The notes under the pieces were generated by a model, which was not told the origin of the DNA, ran no database searches, and was given only the letters and a program-made list of their open reading frames with translations. The position numbers and the translations under genes were made by a program. DNA of 34,056 nt from Candidatus Bacteroides merdipullorum (GTDB lineage Bacteria > Bacteroidota > Bacteroidia > Bacteroidales > Bacteroidaceae): contig DXCK01000111.1 in assembly GCA_019116045.1 (NCBI GenBank), positions 1 to 34,056 of the forward strand, given 5' to 3'. This document shows, piece after piece, positions 26,448-33,753 of this stretch (positions are counted from its first letter, which is position 1; each line of letters begins with the position of its first letter).

Positions 26448-26550
26448 AAGAAATCTTTATCCCTCTGTTGGACATGTGTGCAAACGTTTGACGATTGATT
26501 CTTTTCTTACTGTTAATATATTGAAAATATCTTTTATGCAATATTCTCTT

Positions 26551-26573
26551 TATTTTTGAAAATGCTATTTTTG
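26551..26573 (+). promoter_or_regulatory. Two overlapping -7 candidates for the upxY operon
   Basis: TATTTTTG occurs at 26551-26558 and again at 26566-26573, both matching TAnnTTTG. Neither has an obvious TTTG at the -33 distance. The upstream AT-rich tract follows a 10-bp perfect palindrome CAAACGTTTG (26481-26490). No inverted-repeat pair of the kind that flanks invertible capsule promoters was found around them. Confidence 0.5.
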
Positions 26574-26582
26574 TGATTAAAT

Positions 26583-26635
26583 GACATTGGAAAATGTCTG
26601 CAAAACGGTAGGTATCAATTGCATTTTGACAATGC
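26583..26635 (+). promoter_or_regulatory. Leader hairpins ahead of upxY
   Basis: Two small perfect stems: GACATT-GGAA-AATGTC (26583-26598) and GCATT-TTGAC-AATGC (26621-26635), at the front of a leader of about 150 nt that reaches upxY at 26728. UpxY proteins act on the 5' leader of their own capsule operon, so such structures are plausible recruitment or pause sites; this is inference. Confidence 0.4.
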
Positions 26636-26727
26636 TTCTTTCGTAATACACTGAAAAACAAATGGATGATGTTTTTTAGGGGAGCCAGGGGTATGTCATT
26701 GCTTCATTTTGTATCGTGTTTCTGACT

Positions 26728-27273
26728 ATGTCTGATGCCGCAGATGAAAAGTTGTGGTTTGCTATGTCTGCCCCTTATCAGAATGAGTTGCGGGTGCAGA
26801 AAATTTTAGACAGAGATTCTATTGAGTCTTTCATTCCCATGGCCTATAAAGTAGTGGTGAGGCATGGGAAAAAACGTCGTGCCTGGTTGCCGGCTGTCAG
26901 TAACCTGGTCTTTGTCCACACAACTCGTGCGATTATCCAGGAGACGAAAAAATATATTCCCTTCCTGCAATACCTGACCCGCCTTGATGGAGGCCGCAAT
27001 GTGCCTATCATTGTTCCGGATGTCCAAATGAATCAGTTTATTACCGTATGCCGTTCGAATGAAGAGAAACTTGTCTATCTGACGGGCGACGAGCTTAACC
27101 GCTTGGGTAAGGGGCGGCGTGTCCGTATTTTAGGTGGGACGTTCGATGGGGTAGAGGGCACTTTTGTGCGCGTAAAAGGGTGTCGGAACAAGCGTGTGGT
27201 TGTGCAGGTGCAAGGACTTGTGGCCGTTGTTTTGGCGGAAGTATTGCCAGATTTGATAGAGGTGATTGACTGA
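26728..27273 (+). CDS. UpxY family NusG-like transcription antiterminator
   Basis: A 181-residue NusG paralogue of the UpxY type, which lets RNA polymerase read through long capsule operons in Bacteroides. The N-terminal NGN domain (about 8-105) opens LWFAMSAPYQNELRVQKIL in short form WFAMSAPYQNELRV and includes ESFIPMAYKVVVRHGKKRR-type basic loop FIPMAYKVVVRHGKK; the C-terminal KOW-like domain (about 125-178) includes GKGRRVRILGGTFDGVEGTF in short form VRILGGTFDGVEG. ATG 26728 is preferred; a GTG at 26716 is in frame but adds only four residues. It is the first gene of the polysaccharide cluster, as usual for upxY. No upxZ follows. Confidence 0.9.
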   Translation: MSDAADEKLWFAMSAPYQNELRVQKILDRDSIESFIPMAYKVVVRHGKKRRAWLPAVSNLVFVHTTRAIIQETKKYIPFLQYLTRLDGGRNVPIIVPDVQMNQFITVCRSNEEKLVYLTGDELNRLGKGRRVRILGGTFDGVEGTFVRVKGCRNKRVVVQVQGLVAVVLAEVLPDLIEVID

Positions 27274-27303
27274 TAGGAAATCTTTATTCAAGTGGGAGAT
27301 TTT

Positions 27304-27891
27304 ATGCGTGTTTTGTTGTGGTTCCAATCGTGTGCGATTGTAGCGTTGGGCGTCTATGCTTTTTATGTCCGGCGTAAGTCAGCCCGGTTGGAGGCGTCGA
27401 AGAAGGAGGCTGACTTGCCTTCCGAAGCGCAAGGGCAGGAGCAGCCGGAAGCCCCGGCATTGCCTGTTGATACGGACAGTGGGGTCGTGGATGACGCATC
27501 GGCACACTGCCTGCCGGAAGTGAAGAATGTTTCTGACAGGGAATTGTTCGAACGCATACATCGTCTGATTGTCGGCGACAAGCTGTTTCTCGACCCGGCT
27601 TTTTCCAGAGAACATGTCATTAAACTTGCTTTGGTAAATAAGAATAAGGTGGCAAAGATGTTCCGGCAGTTTGCTCACACCAATTTCAACGGTTATGTGA
27701 ATGCCTTGCGCCTGGAATATGCTTTGGCTTTGATGCACAGCCAGCCGGAGATGCCCATCAAAGCCGTTGCCTATGACGCCGGTTTTAACAGTGTCCGTAC
27801 GTTCTACCGGGCGTTCGAGAAGGCGTATGGCAAGACGCCTGTCGAATACAAGGCATCTCTGGCGGTTTCTGTCAAGAAAGATATAAAATGA
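27304..27891 (+). CDS. Membrane-anchored AraC-type HTH protein
   Basis: A 195-residue protein with one N-terminal membrane helix (about 5-24, FQSCAIVALGVYAFYV), a basic flank RRKSAR, a Pro/Glu/Asp-rich linker (about 33-75) and a C-terminal AraC/XylS DNA-binding domain (about 85-190) containing ALVNKNKVAKMFRQF, then IKAVAYDAGFNSVRTFYRAF shown as AVAYDAGFNSVRTFYR with GKTPVEYK. The ATG at 27304 has GGGAG 7 bp upstream; a GTG at 27292 is also in frame. It would hold the regulator at the inner membrane, facing the cytosol. It overlaps the next gene by 4 bp (ATGA), so the two are translationally coupled. Possibly it senses envelope state or regulates the locus; no ligand domain is seen. Confidence 0.85.
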   Translation: MRVLLWFQSCAIVALGVYAFYVRRKSARLEASKKEADLPSEAQGQEQPEAPALPVDTDSGVVDDASAHCLPEVKNVSDRELFERIHRLIVGDKLFLDPAFSREHVIKLALVNKNKVAKMFRQFAHTNFNGYVNALRLEYALALMHSQPEMPIKAVAYDAGFNSVRTFYRAFEKAYGKTPVEYKASLAVSVKKDIK

Positions 27892-28769
27892 TTTTTCAGA
27901 TAGCGGGTTGCAATTTGACGGTGGATGACGGCGGGGAAATGCTGGAGCGTTTGCCTAACTTCGCTCCTTTCCGAGTGTCCGATGCCCTGTCCGTTTCCTC
28001 AGTCCGGGATGCGTGTGCCGTCCGTTTGGGGTGTAGCTTTCCTTTGTGTGCGGCAGAGCCGTCCTTTGTGTCCGCGCCGGATGGGAGGGAGATACGCGTG
28101 TGGTTTACGCCGGAATACTGCCAGATGTCCTTGCAGATGCCGGGCGAAACACATGCCTGCCATTTGCAGGCGGACAGGCATTGGCGGCAGGTGCAGACCG
28201 ATTTGGGTTTGCATGCCCCCATAGACTATGGCGTGCTGAACGATTTGCTGATGCTATCCTTTATTTATAATGCTGCTTTTGCCCGTGTGGTGCTGGTACA
28301 TGCCTCCTGCATAGCCATAGGCGATGAAGGGGTGGCATTTATTGGTCCATCGGGCATAGGGAAAAGTACCCACTCGCGTTTGTGGTTGAGATATATACCA
28401 GGGACACACCTGCTGAACGACGACCAGCCGGCCATGCGTTTGTGTCCGGACGGGACGGTGATGCTCTACGGTACTCCGTGGAGCGGCAAGACGCCGTGCT
28501 ACCGCAACGAAGGCGTCCGTTTGCGCACCCTTTTCCGTATGGAACAAGCCTCTGAGAACAGCATCGCCCGTCTGGGGGGCATCGCAGCTTTCCGCATGTT
28601 GCTGGGGGCCTCTTCGTTGATGGGGCGCGACGGAGTTACCTTTGCTGTCATCAGCGAAACCCTGTCGCAGATAGCCGGCCTCATTCCCTCTTTTTTGCTC
28701 AAGAACCGTCCGGAGGAAGCTGCCGCACGCCTGAGCCATGCAACTTACAGCCAGTGCCGCACCTCCTAA
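27888..28769 (+). CDS. HPr-kinase/PEPCK-fold protein, P-loop kinase-like
   Basis: A 293-residue protein resembling the C-terminal domain of HPr(Ser) kinase/phosphorylase. Visible: LVHASCIAI (136-144), Walker A GPSGIGKST (153-161), NDDQPAM (177-183) matching the HprK acidic metal site, and GTPWSGK (195-201). The N-terminal about 120 residues are unlike classical HprK and have no clear domain. HprK phosphorylates a serine on HPr in PTS-containing bacteria; here no PTS partner is near and the target is unknown. Such HprK-like proteins also appear next to peptide-modification and polysaccharide genes. The start overlaps the AraC-type gene by 4 bp. Confidence 0.75.
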   Translation: MIFQIAGCNLTVDDGGEMLERLPNFAPFRVSDALSVSSVRDACAVRLGCSFPLCAAEPSFVSAPDGREIRVWFTPEYCQMSLQMPGETHACHLQADRHWRQVQTDLGLHAPIDYGVLNDLLMLSFIYNAAFARVVLVHASCIAIGDEGVAFIGPSGIGKSTHSRLWLRYIPGTHLLNDDQPAMRLCPDGTVMLYGTPWSGKTPCYRNEGVRLRTLFRMEQASENSIARLGGIAAFRMLLGASSLMGRDGVTFAVISETLSQIAGLIPSFLLKNRPEEAAARLSHATYSQCRTS

Positions 28770-28790
28770 GAAAACGGGAATTTATTGATT

Positions 28791-29219
28791 ATGATTATAG
28801 CCGTAGATTTTGACGGAACCATCGTGGAACACCGTTATCCCGATATCGGTCCGGAACTTCCGTTTGCCATCGAGACATTGAAACGCCTGCGCGATGAACA
28901 TCACAAGCTCATCTTGTGGACCGTGCGCGAAGGCCGTCTGCTGGACGAAGCCGTCCGCTTCTGCCGCGAAAGAGGGCTGACCTTCTATGCCGTAAATGCC
29001 AACTATCCGGAAGAAAGCCGGCAACACGAAACCTATACCCGCAAGCTGAAGGCCGACCTGTTCATCGACGACCGCAACCTGGGAGGCTTGCCCGACTGGG
29101 GAGTCATTTACCGCATGGTGCACGAGGGATTGACCTATGACGCCCTGCATGACAACCTCCCGGCGTATGATTCTCCGGCTTCCGGCAGTTTGCTCAGACG
29201 CCTTTTCCGTAAGAAATGA
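28791..29219 (+). CDS. Small HAD-superfamily hydrolase
   Basis: A 142-residue cap-less HAD protein: motif I VDFDGTI (D6 nucleophile, D8), motif II LWTVREG (T44), a candidate motif III lysine near K85-K87 and motif IV FIDDRN (D93, D94). Similar small HAD proteins of unknown substrate are common in Bacteroides, often next to capsule genes. ATG 28791 starts directly at the domain; a TTG at 28785 is in frame. It sits 21 bp after the HprK-like gene and 47 bp before the export gene, so probably the same operon. Likely a sugar- or nucleotide-phosphate phosphatase, or a protein phosphatase; not decidable from sequence. Confidence 0.82.
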   Translation: MIIAVDFDGTIVEHRYPDIGPELPFAIETLKRLRDEHHKLILWTVREGRLLDEAVRFCRERGLTFYAVNANYPEESRQHETYTRKLKADLFIDDRNLGGLPDWGVIYRMVHEGLTYDALHDNLPAYDSPASGSLLRRLFRKK

Positions 29220-29266
29220 TGCGGACACATTGCCCGCAAACACTGATAATGTTTAGAAGAATATAT

Positions 29267-30058
29267 ATGAAGAAACTGTTTTTGTTGATTGCAAGCGCGG
29301 CCCTCCTGGCCTCGTGCACCTCCTACAAACATGCCCTTTACCTGCGCAATGACAAGGCGCTGCAAGCCTCCTTACAAGAAGGACGCCTGCCGGAATACCA
29401 CGTCATGCCCAAAGACGAACTGACCATTGTTGTCAGCACCTCCGACCCCGAGGCATCCGCCCCGTTCTACCGCAAGATAGGGCAGAGCAAGTTGCAGACA
29501 AGCAATGTCGGGCAGGCTTACGACAATGCCAAGTTGTTGGACTACCTGGTGGACAGCAAAGGATACATTGATTATCCTATCCTGGGACGCTTGCACGTGA
29601 TGGGATTGACCACGCATGAATGTGAAGACCTGATACGGCGGAAGTTGCAACCTTATTTGAACGAGGTGCCCAACGTGACAGTGCGTGCGTTGAACTATAC
29701 GGTCAGCGTGTTGGGCGAAGTCAATAAGCCCGGTACGTATTCCGTGAGCGACGAGCGGGTCACTATTTTTGAGGCATTGGCCCAGGCCGGTGACATGACG
29801 CTCTTTGCCCGGCGCAACGACGTGCAACTGTTGCGTGAAGACTCTTTGGGACGTCACACAGTGACCCATCTGGACCTGACGGATGCCGACATCGTAAACT
29901 CACCCTATTACTACTTGCAGCAGAATGACGTGGTCTATGTGAAGCCCACCAAGGGAAAGGTGCGCTCCAACAAGTTGAACAACAACTCTTCCATCTGGAT
30001 TAGCCTGGCCAGCCTGGCCGCTACCATTGCGTCATTGATTATCGTTTCCCTCCAATAA
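29267..30058 (+). CDS. Wza-like polysaccharide export lipoprotein
   Basis: A 263-residue outer-membrane polysaccharide export protein. Signal peptide with lipobox LLASC (C17), then the poly-export domain (about 40-130; YHVMPKDELTIVVSTSD in short form MPKDELTIVVS) and an SLBB beta-grasp domain (about 135-230; VSVLGEVNKPGTYSV). A C-terminal hydrophobic helix (about 242-262) follows, comparable with the Wza outer-membrane helix. It is shorter than E. coli Wza (379), as normal for Bacteroidetes. ATG 29267 begins the signal peptide; the in-frame ATGs at 29216 and 29249 are upstream. Works with the Wzc protein 16 bp downstream. Confidence 0.92.
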   Translation: MKKLFLLIASAALLASCTSYKHALYLRNDKALQASLQEGRLPEYHVMPKDELTIVVSTSDPEASAPFYRKIGQSKLQTSNVGQAYDNAKLLDYLVDSKGYIDYPILGRLHVMGLTTHECEDLIRRKLQPYLNEVPNVTVRALNYTVSVLGEVNKPGTYSVSDERVTIFEALAQAGDMTLFARRNDVQLLREDSLGRHTVTHLDLTDADIVNSPYYYLQQNDVVYVKPTKGKVRSNKLNNNSSIWISLASLAATIASLIIVSLQ

Positions 30059-30074
30059 AAACTTCTTTGTCCAC

Positions 30075-32501
30075 ATGAAAGAGAATCTATACGAAGACTT
30101 CTTCCAGGAGAACGAAAAGAAAGTCGATTACAAAACCATTATCTTTGAATACTTGTTGTACTGGCCGCTCATTCTCTTGGGCCTGGTGGCATTTGTGGCC
30201 GGTGCATACATCTATCTGCGCTACCAGCCACCGGTTTATACCGTCAGTTCGGAAGTGCTTATCAAGCAAGGAGACAAAACCAAGTCGGCATCATCTTCTT
30301 CTTTGGCCTATATGCAAGACCTGGGCATGATGTCTATGGCCAACAACTTCGACAATGAGGTAGAGATTCTACAGTCCTATACGTTGATGCGGAAAGTGGT
30401 CAACACGCTCAACCTGTATGTCGCTTACCGCGAAGAGGGGCACTTCCGCTATGATACCGAACTTTACAAAAGGTCGCCCGTGCAACTTTGGATGGCTCCG
30501 GATGAGGCCGAACGCTTGCCCTCCGCCTTGCAGGTGCAGTTGGACTGCGCGCCTTCGGGGCAGGTGGATGCCACGGCTTCTTTCCGGGTGAGGGATGAAG
30601 AATATACCGTCAGCAAGTCTTTTCCGCAACTCCCGGCCGTATTCATCACTCCGGTGGGCACCCTGAGCCTTTCGGCGGCCACTGACAGTATCCTGGCTCG
30701 CCTGGATGAACCGCGTACACTGCAAATCACCGTCGTTCCTCCCTCCTCGGCGGCGGCAGCTTGTCAAAGTCGGTTGCAGGCAGAGCCGACAGGCGAATAT
30801 ACGTCCATCGTGCGCCTGTCTTACAACGATACCGACATCCGCCGGGGCATGGACGTGCTCAACGCCCTGGTGAACCTCTATAACAACGATGCCAACGAGG
30901 ATAAGAACCAAGTAGCCAGCCGAACGGCCCAGTTCATCGACGAGCGCATCCGCATTATCAATGAAGAATTGGGCACAACGGAAAGCGAACTGGCCGACTA
31001 CAAACAACGGGCTGGCCTGACCGACCTGAGCACCGATGCCCAACTGGCTTTGCAGGGCAGTAGCGAATACAACAAGAAAAGGGCCGAGAACGACACCCAG
31101 CTCCGTCTGGTGGCTTTCTTGCGCAGCTATCTTGACAATCCCGACAATCGCTACGAAGTCATTCCCGCCAATGTAGGCCTGACAGACGACGGGCTGGTCA
31201 ATGTCATTGCACAATACAACGAGATGCTTATCGAACGCAAACGCCTGTTACGCACTTCCAACGAACGCAATCCGGCCGTTATCAACCTCGACACTTCCAT
31301 TGCTGCCACCCGCAACACCGTGCTGACCACTGTGGCAAGCGTAGAGAAAGCTTTGCAAATCACCCGCAACAACCTCGACTTGGAAGCCCGCAAGTATCAA
31401 AGCCGCATCAGCAACGCTCCCCAGCAGGAACGTGAACTGGTGACCATCACCCGTCAGCAGGAAATCAAGGCCAATCTCTATCTGATGCTCCTGCAAAAAC
31501 GCGAGGAGAATGCCATCACCTTGGCCGCTACCGCCAACAACGGACGTGTCGTGGAAGAGCCTCGTGTGCAGGGGCTTGCCGCTCCCAACAGCCGGAACAC
31601 CTACATGGTGGCTTTCGTGCTGGGCTTGGCCTTCCCCATAGGCGGTATCTACCTCTCCCGTCTGTTGCGTTTCAAGATAGAAGGCCGTGCCGATGTGGAG
31701 CGCATTACCGACGTGACCATCGTAGGCGATGTGCCCTATGTCAAGGAAGCGGAAACGCATCCCATCGTCGTATCCGAAAACAAGAACGGCCTGATGGAAG
31801 AAGTCTTCCGCAATGTGCGCACCAATCTGCAATACATGTTGCAGGAAGGGCAGAAGATAATCCTCTTCACTTCCACCACCCCCGGCGAGGGCAAGAGTTT
31901 CACGGCTGCCAATCTGGCCGTCAGCTTCGCCCTCATGGAACGTAAGACGCTCATCGTGGGCATGGACATCCGCAAGCCGGCCCTCAACCGTCTGTTCTCC
32001 CTTTCTCACAAATCGGCCGGTATCACCCAATACCTGGCTTCGCCCGCCTCGACCGACCTGTTGGCGCTTTGCCAGTCCACTGCCATCTCGCCCTACCTCT
32101 ACGTTCTGCCCGGTGGTGCCGTCCCGCCCAACCCGACGGAACTGGTGGCTCGCAAGTCGTTGGACGAGGCGTTCGCTTTGTTACGTCAGCATTTCGACTA
32201 TATCATCTTGGACAGTGCCCCCATCGGCATCGTCACCGACACCCGCCTCATAGCCCGTGTGGCCGATGTTTGCGTCTACGTCTGCCGTGCCGACTTCACC
32301 CACAAAAACGATTATGCCCTTATCAACGACCTGAAGCAAGACAAGAAACTGCCAACCCTGTGCACGCTCATCAATGGCATAGACATGAACAAACGTAAGA
32401 ACGGCTATTACTATGGTTATGGCAAATACGGCCGTTATGGCAAGTATGGCTATGGCAAGAAGTATGGGTATGGCTACGGCTATGGCTACGGAAAGAAATA
32501 G
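30075..32501 (+). CDS. Wzc-like polysaccharide co-polymerase / BY-kinase
   Basis: An 808-residue inner-membrane protein combining a Wzz chain-length domain and a bacterial tyrosine kinase. TM1 is about 27-52, a long periplasmic region (55-505) includes a coiled coil (about 270-440), TM2 is about 507-527, and the cytosolic kinase (about 540-770) has Walker A TPGEGKS (K607), Walker A' VGMDIRKPAL and Walker B YIILDSAPIG. The C-terminal 38 residues (771-808) hold 13 tyrosines in YG/KYG repeats, the autophosphorylation cluster. It controls polymer length and export together with Wza. It is the last gene of the cluster in the window; a hairpin and an unrelated cassette follow. Confidence 0.95.
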   Translation: MKENLYEDFFQENEKKVDYKTIIFEYLLYWPLILLGLVAFVAGAYIYLRYQPPVYTVSSEVLIKQGDKTKSASSSSLAYMQDLGMMSMANNFDNEVEILQSYTLMRKVVNTLNLYVAYREEGHFRYDTELYKRSPVQLWMAPDEAERLPSALQVQLDCAPSGQVDATASFRVRDEEYTVSKSFPQLPAVFITPVGTLSLSAATDSILARLDEPRTLQITVVPPSSAAAACQSRLQAEPTGEYTSIVRLSYNDTDIRRGMDVLNALVNLYNNDANEDKNQVASRTAQFIDERIRIINEELGTTESELADYKQRAGLTDLSTDAQLALQGSSEYNKKRAENDTQLRLVAFLRSYLDNPDNRYEVIPANVGLTDDGLVNVIAQYNEMLIERKRLLRTSNERNPAVINLDTSIAATRNTVLTTVASVEKALQITRNNLDLEARKYQSRISNAPQQERELVTITRQQEIKANLYLMLLQKREENAITLAATANNGRVVEEPRVQGLAAPNSRNTYMVAFVLGLAFPIGGIYLSRLLRFKIEGRADVERITDVTIVGDVPYVKEAETHPIVVSENKNGLMEEVFRNVRTNLQYMLQEGQKIILFTSTTPGEGKSFTAANLAVSFALMERKTLIVGMDIRKPALNRLFSLSHKSAGITQYLASPASTDLLALCQSTAISPYLYVLPGGAVPPNPTELVARKSLDEAFALLRQHFDYIILDSAPIGIVTDTRLIARVADVCVYVCRADFTHKNDYALINDLKQDKKLPTLCTLINGIDMNKRKNGYYYGYGKYGRYGKYGYGKKYGYGYGYGYGKK

Positions 32502-32527
32502 TTCTTCTTCCTACCAAAGTCGTTACT

Positions 32528-32581
32528 GCTCCCTACCTGCTCCCTACCTCGTCCCTGTAATAGACAGGGACGAGGTAGGGA
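32528..32581. repeat. 11-bp direct repeats running into an 18-bp perfect hairpin
   Basis: GCTCCCTACCT occurs twice in tandem (32528-32538, 32539-32549); the second copy forms part of an 18-bp perfect stem, 32541-32558 with 32564-32581, loop AATAG. There is no T-run, so it is not a normal intrinsic terminator, although it lies 26-80 bp past the wzc stop. The rest of 32582-32663 is G-rich with no gene. Confidence 0.8.
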
Positions 32582-32663
32582 TAAGAAACGATGCAAGTGT
32601 GGTTTGGGAAAGGGGGAGAAGGTGGTGGTTGCCTTGGATGGCGGGGAAGGGTAGGTTAAAAAG

Positions 32664-32730
32664 ATAGAAGGTAAGTCATCCTTGCCTCATGGTGTCAAAA
32701 CTCGCATGCCGCAAAGATGCGGCCTCCTAT
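32664..32730. repeat. REP-like inverted doublet, copy A
   Basis: A1 (32664-32690) reads ATAGAAGGTAAGTCATCC then TTGCCTCAT; A2 (32706-32730) read on the minus strand is ATAGGAGGCCGCATC then TTTGCGGCAT. They are inverted copies of one unit, 15 bp apart. A2 has a GCCGCA-AAGA-TGCGGC stem. The same unit recurs at 33754-33918, on the far side of the DUF3791/DUF3990 genes. Confidence 0.65.
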
Positions 32731-32764
32731 GGGGACGATGGTTGGTAATTTGCGGACATTCATA

Positions 32765-32796
32765 TTTGGAAATCTTCGCTTGAATGTATATATTTG
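32765..32796 (+). promoter_or_regulatory. Promoter (-33/-7) for DUF3791-DUF3990 module
   Basis: TTTG at 32765-32768, 20-bp spacer, TATATTTG at 32789-32796. The transcript would start near 32801, 25 bp before ATG 32826. The module therefore has its own promoter, independent of the polysaccharide operon. Confidence 0.65.
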
Positions 32797-32825
32797 CAAG
32801 TTGGAAACCTGAAAAGTGAAATGAG

Positions 32826-33050
32826 ATGGATGACAAATTGCAAAATCGCATAACTTATATGGTGTATTGCATCAACGCATTTGCCGAGCGTTATCGTCTG
32901 ACAACTAAGCAGGCTTTTGCTTATTTGAATCGTTTCAAGGGTATGGATTTCTTGGATGAATGTTATGAAGCAGAGCACCAGTTGTCGTTGGAAGATGCTG
33001 TCAATGATCTTTCCATTATTTGCAAACGGAATGGAGGAGGGTTGGGATGA
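32826..33050 (+). CDS. DUF3791 domain protein, first gene of cassette
   Basis: A 74-residue, probably helical protein of the DUF3791 type (YMVYCINAFAERYRLTTKQAF in short form VYCINAFAERYRL, then AYLNRFKGMDFLDECYEA in short form LNRFKGMDFLDECY). Family function is unestablished; such proteins are usually found beside DUF3990 genes. Its stop overlaps the next start (ATGA, 33047-33050), showing translational coupling. As the first, small, coupled gene before an ART-like protein it fits an antitoxin position, but this is inference. Confidence 0.8.
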   Translation: MDDKLQNRITYMVYCINAFAERYRLTTKQAFAYLNRFKGMDFLDECYEAEHQLSLEDAVNDLSIICKRNGGGLG

Positions 33051-33517
33051 TTACGTTGTATCATGGTTCAAATGTGGAGATTGATGCTATCTGTCTTGAA
33101 AAGTGCAGCCCTTTCAAAGATTTTGGGAAAGGTTTCTATTTGACCGATATTAAGGAACAAGCGTGGCAAATGGCAGTTCGTCGTACACGCATTGCCGGTG
33201 AAGGTGAGCCTACAGTGACATCATACGCTTTTGATGAGAGCCAGCTTGAGCATCCTTCGTTGCGTGTAAAGGTTTTTACTGAACCAACAGAAGAGTGGGC
33301 GTTGTTTATTCTGGCTAATAGGAAAGGACTGGAAACACAATTGTATGATATTGTAGTGGGGCCGATTGCAGATGATGGTGTTGCATTTCAACTGGAACGC
33401 TATTTGAAACATCTGATTACATTGGAAGTGCTGGTGCAAGAATTAGCCTACAGAAAACTGAACCGGCAATATTTCTTTGGAACAGAATTATCTATCTCAA
33501 AACTATTGAAATTATGA
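33047..33517 (+). CDS. DUF3990 ADP-ribosyltransferase-like protein
   Basis: A 156-residue protein of the DUF3990 family, considered ART-like. Motifs: LYHGSN (H6) in the first strand, DFGKGFYLT (25-33; Y31) matching the second ART motif, YDIVVGPIADDGVAF (100-114) with acidic residues, and the C-terminal RQYFFGTELSISKLLKL typical of the family. ART enzymes transfer ADP-ribose from NAD+ to proteins, nucleic acids or small molecules, and many small ones are toxins; catalysis here is not proven. ATG 33047 overlaps the previous stop and starts at the conserved domain; 33020 is rejected. The gene is visibly AT-richer than the capsule genes, consistent with transfer. Confidence 0.8.
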   Translation: MITLYHGSNVEIDAICLEKCSPFKDFGKGFYLTDIKEQAWQMAVRRTRIAGEGEPTVTSYAFDESQLEHPSLRVKVFTEPTEEWALFILANRKGLETQLYDIVVGPIADDGVAFQLERYLKHLITLEVLVQELAYRKLNRQYFFGTELSISKLLKL

Positions 33518-33735
33518 CGGAAGAAACTCGTTTCTTAATAGATTCATTAGTGGAACAGCTTGCTTTAATGGCAATGGATGAATATAAATTGCCGATGCCG
33601 AAAGCATTAGAACTGGTTTATAACTCTCAATTATACGACAAAATTATGGATTTGGAGACGGGACTGTACTATCAAAGTGCAAGATATAATTATGAGTTGT
33701 TGCGTCATGAGGTTAGGTATGGGAAAATAGTGTGA
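33514..33735 (+). CDS. Second small DUF3791-like protein of cassette
   Basis: A 73-residue helical protein (IDSLVEQLALMAMDEYKLPM, in short form LVEQLALMAMDEYKLP, then KALELVYNSQLYDKIMD and LYYQSARYNYELL). The pattern of a short N-terminal helix, a middle LVYNSQLYDKI helix and a Tyr-rich tail resembles DUF3791-type neighbours of DUF3990, but it is diverged from the first gene. It overlaps the DUF3990 stop by 4 bp (ATGA, 33514-33517), so all three genes are translationally coupled. Possible partner or immunity protein. Confidence 0.7.
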   Translation: MTEETRFLIDSLVEQLALMAMDEYKLPMPKALELVYNSQLYDKIMDLETGLYYQSARYNYELLRHEVRYGKIV

Positions 33736-33753
33736 TACTTTTTGTGGCTGTGC

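Noticed and set aside
26450-26720. Invertible capsule promoter
   Set aside because: I looked for an inverted-repeat pair around the -7 candidates. Only single short palindromes such as CAAACGTTTG at 26481-26490 were found, so no inversion element is claimed.
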